Source: Atopomonas hussainii
GTDB lineage: Bacteria; Pseudomonadota; Gammaproteobacteria; Pseudomonadales; Pseudomonadaceae
DNA length: 64,000 nt
Assembly: GCF_900109735.1 (NCBI RefSeq)
Contig: NZ_FOAS01000010.1
Location: 1 to 64,000 of the forward strand
Reading direction: 5' to 3'
Shown: one piece after another, positions 34,329 to 42,438 of the stretch
Layout of the letters: every line of letters starts with the position of its first letter
Position numbering within the stretch: position 1 is the stretch's first letter
Notes under the pieces: generated by a model
The model's input: the letters and a program-made list of their open reading frames with translations, nothing else
Told to the model about the DNA's origin: nothing
Database searches by the model: none
Position numbers and translations under genes: made by a program

Positions 34329-35329
34329 ACGATGCGCTAGAAGCGTTACGTGTCAGCGAACCCGCCCCCGAACAGGGCGAAGATGCCTTTGCCGAGTTTG
34401 CCGCCAGCGCGCGCTCGGGTTCGCTGCAGGCGCAACAGAAGCATCTAGCCGGTAATGCTTTGCCCGAGGTGTTGTGCGGGCGCTATAAGCTGGAGCGCCT
34501 GCTCGGCGTGGGCGGCATGGGCGCGGTGTACCGCTGCCGTGACTTGCTGCGCGAGCAATTTGGCGACCCGGAGCCTGTGGTGGCGGTGAAGGTGCTCAGC
34601 GAAGACTTTTGCGAGTACCCCGACGCCAATGCGCTGCTGTACAGCGAGTTCGCCCTCACCGCGCGTTTGCGCCATGCGCATATCGTGCGCCTGCACGGCT
34701 TTGAGGTGGATAACCACAGCGGTCGCGCGTTTATCGTCCTCGACCTGCTCAAAGGCATCACTCTCGACCAGCTGCTATCCAGCCAGCAAGGCCTGCCGTG
34801 GGTGCAAGTGCAGGAGATCGGCCAGCAGCTGTGCCAAGCCCTAAGCTATGCCCACGAACAAGGCGTGCTGCACGGTGATATCAAGCCCAGCAACTTAATG
34901 CTCGGCGACGACGGCATCACTCTGTTCGACTTTGGCTTAGGCCAAGCGGAAGAAAAACGCCTGCCCGGTTTACCGCGTTTGGCGCGCAACCGTTTTGCCG
35001 CGTGGACGCCACGCTACGCCGCCCCCGAACTGCTGGACGGCGGTGAACTGACTGCCGCTGCCGATGTGTATGCGCTGGGCTGCGTGCTCTATGAGCTGGC
35101 CAGCGGGCAACACCCGTTCCGCCGCTTAAGTGCCAAGCAAGCCGTGCAGACCGGGCTAACGCTTGAGCCTGCGGTGCAGTGGCCAGAAACCAGCTGGCCG
35201 ATGCTGGCGCAAGCGCTGGAGTTTGACCCGCTTAAACGAATCACCCTCGCCGAGCTGCTACAAAGCTTGCGCGAGAGCCCCGCCGCTAACAGCGGCTGGC
35301 GCACGCGCTGGTTTGGCCGGCGCGCGTAA
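34325..35329 (+). CDS. ppkA: T6SS Ser/Thr protein kinase (PpkA/Stk1-like), non-RD
   Basis: A 334-residue Hanks-type kinase. The glycine loop GVGGMGAVY is at 61-69, the ATP Lys in VAVKV at 89, the catalytic loop HGDIKPSN at 183-190 and DFG at 202-204. The usual HRD arginine is Gly, so it is a non-RD kinase that may not need activation-loop phosphorylation. No transmembrane helix or periplasmic domain follows the kinase core, unlike PpkA of HSI-I; it resembles the shorter Stk1. The likely substrate is a T6SS component recognised by the FHA protein. It closes the conserved cluster. Confidence 0.9.
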   Translation: MNDALEALRVSEPAPEQGEDAFAEFAASARSGSLQAQQKHLAGNALPEVLCGRYKLERLLGVGGMGAVYRCRDLLREQFGDPEPVVAVKVLSEDFCEYPDANALLYSEFALTARLRHAHIVRLHGFEVDNHSGRAFIVLDLLKGITLDQLLSSQQGLPWVQVQEIGQQLCQALSYAHEQGVLHGDIKPSNLMLGDDGITLFDFGLGQAEEKRLPGLPRLARNRFAAWTPRYAAPELLDGGELTAAADVYALGCVLYELASGQHPFRRLSAKQAVQTGLTLEPAVQWPETSWPMLAQALEFDPLKRITLAELLQSLRESPAANSGWRTRWFGRRA

Positions 35330-35368
35330 GGAATCACTACTTAGGAACTGGCGCAAGGAAGCAACCCC

Positions 35369-37465
35369 ATGTTTAACCCGGCCAACACCGCGCATTTCAC
35401 CCTCGCCATCGACGGGCTGGAGCACGACCTGCAAGTGCTCGCCTTCGAAGGTCGCGAAGCGCTCAATCAGCCGTACCGCTTCGACATCACCCTAGTCAGC
35501 GAACAGCCTGATCTGGACTTAGAATCGCTGCTGCACCGCCGCGCGTTTCTCGCCTTCACCCCGCAAGGCGAGGGTGTGCACGGCATGCTGCAACGGGTCG
35601 AGCAGGGCGAGTCTGGCCATCGGTTAACCCGCTATCACGTCACCCTGCAGCCGCAGCTAAGCTACTTGGCGCTACGCCATAACCAGCGGATTTTTCAGCA
35701 CTTAAGCGTGGCCGACATCATCGCCACTGTGCTGGAAGAACACGGCATCACCAGCACCGACTCCCGCTTCCAACTCGGCAGCCTGTACCCCGAGCGCACT
35801 TACTGCGTGCAGTACGACGAAAGCGACCTGCACTTTATCCAGCGCCTGTGCGAAGAAGAGGGCATTCATTACCACTTCGAGCACAGCACAGCCGGTCATG
35901 TGCTGGTGTTTGGCGACGACCAAACCAGCTTCCGCAAACTCGGCCAGCCCACGGTGTATTTACCCGACAGCGGCATGACCGCCGACGAGCCGGTGATCAA
36001 GCACTTCGCCGTGCGCGTAGCCAGCCGCACCCGCCGCGTGACCCGTCGCGATTACGACTTCGAAAAGCCGCGTCTGCTGATGGAAGCGGCCTTTACGCCA
36101 AACGATGAACGCCGCGAACCGGATCTAGAAGACTACGACTACCCCGGCGCCTTCACCGAACGCCCGCGCGGTAAGCACCTAAGCCAACGCATTCAAGAAC
36201 GCCACCGCGCCGACTACCAACAAGGCCAAGGCGATAGCGACCAACCGCGCTTAGTCACCGGCCACCTGCTGGAAATCAGCGACCACCCGCGTAAAGAGTG
36301 GAACGACCTCTGGCTACTCACCGAAGTGCTGCATCACGGCAAACAACCGCAAGTGCTGGAAGAAAACGCCGACATCCTAAATTACCCCTTTCCAAAGGGG
36401 AGAGGGGTTAGGGGTGAGGGTAAAAAAAGCGGTGAGGGCCTAGAAAGCGCTGAAGCCTTCGAGCAAGGCTACCGCAACCACTTCCTCGTCACCCCGTGGC
36501 AAGTGCCGTACCGCCCGCCGTTTGTGCACCGCAAGCCGCAAGTGCTCGGCAGCCAAACCGCCGTGGTCACTGGCCCGCAGGGTGAGGAAATCCACTGCGA
36601 CGAATACGGCCGCATCAAGGTGCAATTCCACTGGGACCGCGAAGGCCAAGCCAACGAACACACCAGCTGCTGGCTGCGCGTGGCGAGTAATTGGGCCGGC
36701 GACCGCTACGGCGGCATCGCCATCCCGCGTATCGGCATGGAAGTGCTGGTCACCTTTTTAGAAGGCGACCCTGACCAACCGCTGGTGACTGGCTGCCTGT
36801 TCCATAAAGAACATCTGGTGCCCTACGACCTGCCGGCGAACAAAACCCGTAGCGTGTTCAAAACCCTTTCGAGTCCCGGCGGCGGGGGTTATAACGAACT
36901 GCGTATCGAAGACAAAAAAGGCCAAGAACAGATCTACCTGCACGCCCAGCGCGACTGGGACGAAAACATCGAGCACGACCAGCGCATCCGCATCGGCAAC
37001 GAACGGCATGACACGGTGGAGGCCAACAGCCACACCGAACTGCGCCTCGAAGAGCACCACACGGTAGTTAAAGACCGCAAAGTGGAAGTCAAACCCGACG
37101 ACCACTTGACCGTCGCGCAAGAACAACACATCCAGCTCGGCACCGCCCAGCTCACCAAAGCAGGCCGCGAAATCCACCTTAAAGCTGGGCAAAAAATGGT
37201 CATCGAGGCCGGCACCGAACTGACCATCAGCGCCGGCGGCAGCTTTATCAAACTCGACCCCGGCGGCATCACCCTAGTCGGCCCACTCGCCCGCCTCAAC
37301 GAAGGCGGCAGCCCCGGCAAAGGCAGCGGTATAGCTATCAAGCCGCCGGTACTGCCGGGGGCGGCGGACAGCGATCAGGCGGGCAACCTGCTCGACGAGG
37401 CGCTGCTCAACTCGAGGCAAAAGACTGAAAACCAGCCGCAAGCATTTTTCCTGTTCTCTGAATAA
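35369..37465 (+). CDS. vgrG: VgrG spike protein (TssI), module C
   Basis: A 698-residue canonical VgrG. Its first ~560 residues are almost identical to the evolved VgrG at 20342, mostly differing at silent sites, whereas the beta-helix after NERHDTVEANSHTE diverges clearly. After GSPGKGSG it has only a short tail (QPQAFFLFSE) and no toxin domain. It probably carries the large effector encoded at 38488 as separate cargo; no DUF4123-type adaptor is present, so loading may be direct. A CAAGGAAG sequence at its ribosome site fits the core of the RsmA motif. Confidence 0.95.
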   Translation: MFNPANTAHFTLAIDGLEHDLQVLAFEGREALNQPYRFDITLVSEQPDLDLESLLHRRAFLAFTPQGEGVHGMLQRVEQGESGHRLTRYHVTLQPQLSYLALRHNQRIFQHLSVADIIATVLEEHGITSTDSRFQLGSLYPERTYCVQYDESDLHFIQRLCEEEGIHYHFEHSTAGHVLVFGDDQTSFRKLGQPTVYLPDSGMTADEPVIKHFAVRVASRTRRVTRRDYDFEKPRLLMEAAFTPNDERREPDLEDYDYPGAFTERPRGKHLSQRIQERHRADYQQGQGDSDQPRLVTGHLLEISDHPRKEWNDLWLLTEVLHHGKQPQVLEENADILNYPFPKGRGVRGEGKKSGEGLESAEAFEQGYRNHFLVTPWQVPYRPPFVHRKPQVLGSQTAVVTGPQGEEIHCDEYGRIKVQFHWDREGQANEHTSCWLRVASNWAGDRYGGIAIPRIGMEVLVTFLEGDPDQPLVTGCLFHKEHLVPYDLPANKTRSVFKTLSSPGGGGYNELRIEDKKGQEQIYLHAQRDWDENIEHDQRIRIGNERHDTVEANSHTELRLEEHHTVVKDRKVEVKPDDHLTVAQEQHIQLGTAQLTKAGREIHLKAGQKMVIEAGTELTISAGGSFIKLDPGGITLVGPLARLNEGGSPGKGSGIAIKPPVLPGAADSDQAGNLLDEALLNSRQKTENQPQAFFLFSE
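36385..36420 (+). repeat. Palindromic repeat inserted in frame in vgrG (degenerate short form)
   Basis: CCCCTTT and AAAGGGG are 7-bp perfect arms around CC, followed by GAGAGGGGTTAGGGGTGAGGG. It occupies the same codon position as the elements at 6804 and 21358 and the same orientation relative to the gene. It has drifted from the perfect 11-bp palindrome of the 21358 copy while keeping the frame. Confidence 0.83.
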
Positions 37466-37476
37466 CGAGCCAAACC

Positions 37477-38484
37477 ATGCCCACCCACTTCAAATCTCAC
37501 TCGATATTCAGTATTGGCGCCCTGCTGCTTTGTACCCTATCCGGACAGGCCAGTGAGACCCAAAGCGAAACAACTTGCGGCACTGGTGACTTCAGAGCTT
37601 TTTTCCAGCAATTCGCTTCAGACTCGGCGTTGCAGCAAGCATCTATCGCCACGCCTTTGACTCTACAAACATTGAGCAAAGATCCATTACCTAAAATCAA
37701 ACTGGAAAAATTGGACGAGACACAGCGTCTATCAGCATTAATCCCCACGCTAGAACAATGGACCGAACTAGGCCTGACTTTAGAATGGCTCCCTCCTTCC
37801 GCCGCAGTGTTGCGCGGACAGCGAGGGGAGTACATGCGCACCTTCGTTTTCAAGCGTCGCTCATGTTGGATGCTAAGCCGTGTGGAGGACTGGACACTGG
37901 GTGGTTCCCAAACCATTACTACAAGCCGAAATGACGCAGCCCACTGCTTATCACGCGGCAAGGCTTATGAGCATGTAGCTAATGTCGAGATTACTCCCTC
38001 GACGCAACAACTATTTATTGCTGCCCTCGATAGTTACCTATGTGCGGCGGCAGATGGCTCGGCAGAAGCAAGTTACTCGGCTGCCTCCCTCAGTCTGTCC
38101 GGACAAGCCCCGCGGCTAGAAAACAAACAGATAGAAGAGCTCTACACAGCAGCAGCAAAGCAATTGCCAGAAGCAGGACTTCCCCTATCTGACTTCTATT
38201 GTGATGAGGGCAACTACTCCAGCGAACGTCCTTGCGCAAACCCCGATAAAGCCGCACAGGCTTTGATAGCCAGCGCAGCGATGGGGTCAGCGGAGGCATT
38301 GAATCAATTGGGATATGCCTATGAGGCAGGCACCCTTGTTGAGCAGAACATTCACCACGCATTGGCTTGCTACAACACAGCTGCGGCAATGGGCCATGAA
38401 CGAGCAGCCAAGAATATAAAGCGCTTGATTGGAAAGGGAATAGAACCCACCAAACAAGTCAAATGCATAGAGGCAGGACGCTAA
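37477..38484 (+). CDS. Exported Sel1-repeat-like protein, candidate immunity
   Basis: A 335-residue protein with a signal peptide (hydrophobic core IFSIGALLLCTLSGQASE). The C-terminal half has Sel1/TPR-like helical repeats (AAMGSAEALNQLGYAYEAGTL, AAAMGHERAAKNIKRL) and several Cys residues suited to the periplasm. The N-terminal half is not recognised. It sits between vgrG and a peptidoglycan-directed effector; periplasmic Sel1 proteins often serve as immunity to such effectors. An adaptor role is less likely because it is exported. Composition is poorer in GC than the T6SS core. Confidence 0.62.
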   Translation: MPTHFKSHSIFSIGALLLCTLSGQASETQSETTCGTGDFRAFFQQFASDSALQQASIATPLTLQTLSKDPLPKIKLEKLDETQRLSALIPTLEQWTELGLTLEWLPPSAAVLRGQRGEYMRTFVFKRRSCWMLSRVEDWTLGGSQTITTSRNDAAHCLSRGKAYEHVANVEITPSTQQLFIAALDSYLCAAADGSAEASYSAASLSLSGQAPRLENKQIEELYTAAAKQLPEAGLPLSDFYCDEGNYSSERPCANPDKAAQALIASAAMGSAEALNQLGYAYEAGTLVEQNIHHALACYNTAAAMGHERAAKNIKRLIGKGIEPTKQVKCIEAGR

Positions 38485-38487
38485 CCT

Positions 38488-41400
38488 ATGAGCACAGGTT
38501 TACTTGAGCAACGCGCTAATTATACCGCAGCGAACTATGAGTACGGATACGGTAGCGGCGGAAGCAATGATGTAGACAAGGACAATCGCAAGGAGATCGA
38601 CTGCTCCCATTTACTGCACAAAATGCTGCACGGGGCTGGTTACAACATTCCATACCAAACCACCGCTCAACTGAACAGCTCTATCTACTTTGAAGAAATT
38701 GCCGAGGAGGATGTTCTAGGAGGAGACATAGCGCTGTGGCGCACCGAGAATCACAAACACACAGGTGTAGTGGAGAGTTTTTTCCCTGCCACTGGTAAAG
38801 GTACTTTCTATGGCTCACAAACCTCAACCGGCCCAGCCTCTGCCAAGTTCGGAAGTGGTTACTGGCCGATACCAACCAAATTTCTAAGACCCAAGTTGCA
38901 GTACAAAACTGGGGGAGCGGCGCCTTTACAGCCAAGAGCAACACCTGAACAAATAGATAATGGTAGACCCTACCAGCTCCCAATTCGCAAAGCCGATGGC
39001 AATCACTATCAACTGGAAGAATTCTATAAGGCCTTGGAGAAAGAAAGCTCCGGTCACTACCTGTTGGGCAACCACGGCTTCTGGCATGGCGGCATTCACT
39101 TCAGCGAACTCAGTGCACCACAATGCACACTTAAGCAAGCCATTCGTTGCATGGCCGATGGCGAAGTAGTCGCCTATCGACTGAACAAGGAGTACCTCAC
39201 CTCTACCTTTGAAGGCGAAACAGAGTGCAGCAATCTGCGTTACTCCACCTCCTTCTGTTTAGTGCGCCATACCTACGAGTCGGCAAAGCGACCGTCTGAA
39301 AAGAAGCCCGCGGCCACGACCGAATGGGTTGGCAAAACCGTGCAACTTACAACCTCTCGCAATGGGCGCGACGTTGCGAATACAACGCTGGGCTCCACGG
39401 GTGATTTTGAAGCACTGATGCCAGTCGGTACAGAATTGCAGATCATCAAGACCCACGACACAAAAGACATGCGCTTCGCCCTTGCCAAGATCAAGGCTGC
39501 ACTGCCCGGTCGTGATAGATCAGGGAACCCGGTCACGCGCGCAGCGACCAGCGAGATATGGTTCGCGGCCTTGGATAAGAGAGGCTCCGTTCTTAAAGGC
39601 AAAGACAAAAAAGACATATTCAAAGAGGTCCCTCTCGCACCCCAGGCTGCGGGCAAGCAAGAGCCTGCAAAACCGGAAACCAACAAGCTGTCATTCTTCA
39701 GCTTGTATATGCACCTGCTGCCTTTCGAGCAATACCCGTTGCAGGCGGGTGAGTACCACACACGCCTGCGCATCAAAGCTAAAAACCGCAATGTACGTAA
39801 AGAAGCCAACTTAACCGCAACACCGCTTGGGCAGATCGACTTGGGCGCGGAGGTCGAAGTGATCTCCATTACACCGAATCACCCAATGAAGCCCGGCGAC
39901 ACCACGACCTACGAATTGGCACAGATCAAAATTCTCAGCAAAGGCGTTAGGAAGGCTGGCGTGCAGACCGCCAAGGTCGGCGATCTGGTGTGGATGGCCA
40001 TCAGCAAAAGCGAAGCCAACAATGAAACGGAGCGATACGTCGAAGAAATTCCGCAACAACAACGCGTTCGCCCCTCTTACTGGAAAGGCAAGGTCAAGGC
40101 CCGGCTGAAGAAACGCGTACCCGCTTTCAGTACACCTGAAGCGTCAACCGATAAAAGAATGGGGCAACTCGCCGAGAGCAGTGTGCTGGAGTACGCATCG
40201 GACGCCGTCAAACGCGTTCAGCGTGACGGTCGTCAGCAGCTAATGGCGCCTTGCACCCTAGTCAGTGGCGGGTTCTGGGATACGCCTATCTGCCCCGCAG
40301 GCCCGATTTGGGTAGCGTTGGACGCCAACTCGACAGAGCTAATACCTGATGATCCGTGCGATTTCGATTCAGTTGTCACCTGCGCCATTCCGATCAAGGC
40401 AGGCGATCCCATCGGCTATATGGGGCTCTATGAAACCCTCGCTAGCCCCAAGGGCGGCGTCAAGAGCAAACATCAGGTACATATAGAACTCTTCTCAACC
40501 GACCCCGGCTTAGAGACTTTTTTGAAGAATCCGGCAGGATTGAAGGATGGCAAACAGTACCTACGGGTTGCAAAGGGTAAAGTTATCTACAACAAGAGCG
40601 GCACCGACGCTGCACCCGCTTTTACCCCCAGCGGTCAAGTTGTGAATGAAAACTATGTCATCAACCCGAACCAAGCGAAGCTACTCAAGGCGCCGGACAA
40701 AAAAGAGTGGTACCACATCAAGGTCACCTCGGCAGGCGCAACCGTAGATGGTTACATTGCCAAGCAAGATGCTGAAATGATCTGTCAGCACGACAGAGAA
40801 AAATTAGGCTTTCAGATCGTTAAGGAAAACAACGGAAACGCCGACGGCTTCCTTGATCCCGAGGCCACCCCGGACTTCTACCAGGCGCTCTATAAAAAAG
40901 TCGATGCGTTAGGTAACAAGGACGGTAAGGTCACGCCTGATGAGATCGCGAGTGCTCTGAAAACCCCAAAACTGCGCGACCGCTGGTCGAAGCTGATTGG
41001 CTACCATCCTACTGAATGGCAAGCAAAGTCGAGTGAGGCGAAGTGGCAGCCATTGACTGAACTACTCAAGTACTCCCCAGACGTGCTCCGGCATGAACAG
41101 GAGCGTATCGACAATTTAGTATTTTGGGATGAACTGGCCGGGGCGATGCAAGTGTCGTTGCCGAAGCAGGTGCATCACTTACATCCAATCGAATTTATTG
41201 GATCTCTGACCCTACAAAAAACAGAGCTAGATAGTATTATCAGAAAGATCGGGGATATTATTTCTCATGGCGAAGGGAATTATGAATCATACAACACCGG
41301 CACTAAAAATGTGCCCGGTGGGAAAGTTGGCTTCTCATTTATAAATCCGCCCGCCGGGACTGTTACAGGAAAAACAATAAATTCAATTATATCCACGGAA

Positions 41401-41808
41401 AATTTAGCTGGAACTGATAGAGGTAGAATGTTTGCAACTGGAAAATACCAGACGATAATATCAACCTTGAACTCAGCAAAACGCAAAATGCATTTAACTG
41501 GTGAGGAACTCTATGACGGAGAGATGCAAGAACGCGTCTTCAGAGAATACCTAATCGATAAAGCTGGCGGCGGAAGCTTATCCCGCTTCGTAAAAAATGG
41601 AGAAGGCTCTATCGACGACGCGCAATACGCAGCTGCAAAGGAGTGGGCTTCAATTGCCGCACCAGCAGGCATGAAAATTAAAGATGGCAGGACATCCGAC
41701 GGCACACTCTCATATCACGAATCAAGAGCAAATACAGCTAACATGAAATCTACCACTCTACTTCGAGACGCACTAAGAGAGGCTAACCAATGCCAATGGG
41801 ATCAATAA
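38488..41808 (+). CDS. Multidomain peptidoglycan-hydrolase-like T6SS effector
   Basis: An 1106-residue protein without signal peptide. Residues 1-100 look like an NlpC/P60-type amidase: DCSHLLHKM with Cys39 and HTGVVESF with His91. M23-peptidase-like elements follow but are scattered: FWHGGIHF (198-205), ADGEVVAY (223-230), LYMHLLPF (406-413), IGYMGLYE (642-649) and HQVHIEL (662-668), separated by SH3-like stretches (about 280-370, 424-515, 534-615). The M23 ligands look altered (HxxxH for HxxxD, HQVH for HxH). EF-hand-like loops lie near 780-820. The C-terminus (918-1025; GEGNYESYN with Glu929, FATGKYQTI) resembles a phage-type lysozyme. Position after vgrG and before a lipoprotein supports an effector. 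Confidence 0.75.
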   Translation: MSTGLLEQRANYTAANYEYGYGSGGSNDVDKDNRKEIDCSHLLHKMLHGAGYNIPYQTTAQLNSSIYFEEIAEEDVLGGDIALWRTENHKHTGVVESFFPATGKGTFYGSQTSTGPASAKFGSGYWPIPTKFLRPKLQYKTGGAAPLQPRATPEQIDNGRPYQLPIRKADGNHYQLEEFYKALEKESSGHYLLGNHGFWHGGIHFSELSAPQCTLKQAIRCMADGEVVAYRLNKEYLTSTFEGETECSNLRYSTSFCLVRHTYESAKRPSEKKPAATTEWVGKTVQLTTSRNGRDVANTTLGSTGDFEALMPVGTELQIIKTHDTKDMRFALAKIKAALPGRDRSGNPVTRAATSEIWFAALDKRGSVLKGKDKKDIFKEVPLAPQAAGKQEPAKPETNKLSFFSLYMHLLPFEQYPLQAGEYHTRLRIKAKNRNVRKEANLTATPLGQIDLGAEVEVISITPNHPMKPGDTTTYELAQIKILSKGVRKAGVQTAKVGDLVWMAISKSEANNETERYVEEIPQQQRVRPSYWKGKVKARLKKRVPAFSTPEASTDKRMGQLAESSVLEYASDAVKRVQRDGRQQLMAPCTLVSGGFWDTPICPAGPIWVALDANSTELIPDDPCDFDSVVTCAIPIKAGDPIGYMGLYETLASPKGGVKSKHQVHIELFSTDPGLETFLKNPAGLKDGKQYLRVAKGKVIYNKSGTDAAPAFTPSGQVVNENYVINPNQAKLLKAPDKKEWYHIKVTSAGATVDGYIAKQDAEMICQHDREKLGFQIVKENNGNADGFLDPEATPDFYQALYKKVDALGNKDGKVTPDEIASALKTPKLRDRWSKLIGYHPTEWQAKSSEAKWQPLTELLKYSPDVLRHEQERIDNLVFWDELAGAMQVSLPKQVHHLHPIEFIGSLTLQKTELDSIIRKIGDIISHGEGNYESYNTGTKNVPGGKVGFSFINPPAGTVTGKTINSIISTENLAGTDRGRMFATGKYQTIISTLNSAKRKMHLTGEELYDGEMQERVFREYLIDKAGGGSLSRFVKNGEGSIDDAQYAAAKEWASIAAPAGMKIKDGRTSDGTLSYHESRANTANMKSTTLLRDALREANQCQWDQ

Positions 41809-42323
41809 ATTTTTACTTAGTCGCACTAGCACTATGTGTGTCATCGGTGGGCTGTGCATCTCAACAAGCAGTGCCAGAAACCGAAACAACATATCCATCT
41901 GCCAAGGTAAGAATTGAGTACTCCAATCAGGATGGCTGCTCGTTCTCGTATAGCCCAGTAAATTTTTGCGATGAAAAACATATCAACGCAGTAAGCACTG
42001 CTATCGCAGAGAGCATGCCAAATTTTAACAATAACTACATTTTACTAACAATTTCAGAGCGCCCTGAATACCATCAAAAGTCAGTTGTCGCGATAGATCC
42101 TTCAACCGGTTTTTTCTATCCAATCCCCATAGACGCATACTCAGGAACCCCGAGCGATACGGACCCTGAGGGTAAGGATGGAAAGATTTCATTTGGTTTA
42201 GACAGTAACGAAGTCTGTATAGATGGTGACATATTGGTGTATCGAGCAATAACAACAGGGAATTTCTGTTTTTATTTTCAAGATGGTAAATTTATTGGTC
42301 ACCCCACCGCATATATGAATTAA
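41790..42323 (+). CDS. Lipoprotein, candidate immunity to the preceding effector
   Basis: A 177-residue protein with signal peptide and lipobox-like SSVGC (Cys22). The mature part has several Cys residues (DGCSFSYSPVNFCDE, EVCIDG, NFCFYF) and no family I recognise. Its start lies 19 bp inside the end of the effector gene, preceded by AGAGG, so the two are translationally coupled, the typical immunity position. A lipid-anchored periplasmic protein fits protection against a cell-wall hydrolase. It is markedly AT-rich, like the end of the effector gene, suggesting recent acquisition together. Confidence 0.6.
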   Translation: MPMGSINFYLVALALCVSSVGCASQQAVPETETTYPSAKVRIEYSNQDGCSFSYSPVNFCDEKHINAVSTAIAESMPNFNNNYILLTISERPEYHQKSVVAIDPSTGFFYPIPIDAYSGTPSDTDPEGKDGKISFGLDSNEVCIDGDILVYRAITTGNFCFYFQDGKFIGHPTAYMN

Positions 42324-42343
42324 CCGAGCAATATATGCGGCAA

Positions 42344-42438
42344 GGGGTCAGATTAACAAAATGCTCGCAAGGTCGAGTCAAAAAACGTGTACAGATACAG
42401 TATTCACCTGACACTGCCCCGCTTTACTAAGTCGACCT
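42344..42438. other. Possible mobile-element relic between effector module and rmuC region
   Basis: The short gap holds GGGGTCAG (42344-42351), a loosely mirrored CTGACACTGCCCC (42408-42420), and a 7-bp inverted pair AGGTCGA / TCGACCT (42370 and 42432). It marks the border between the AT-rich effector module and the GC-rich chromosomal genes. No transposase is present, and the reading as an element end is tentative. Confidence 0.25.

Noticed and set aside
35351-35364. TGGCGCAAGGAAGC before vgrG-C as a sigma-54 promoter
   Set aside because: Spacing between GG and GC is again one base too short, and the sequence doubles as the ribosome site.
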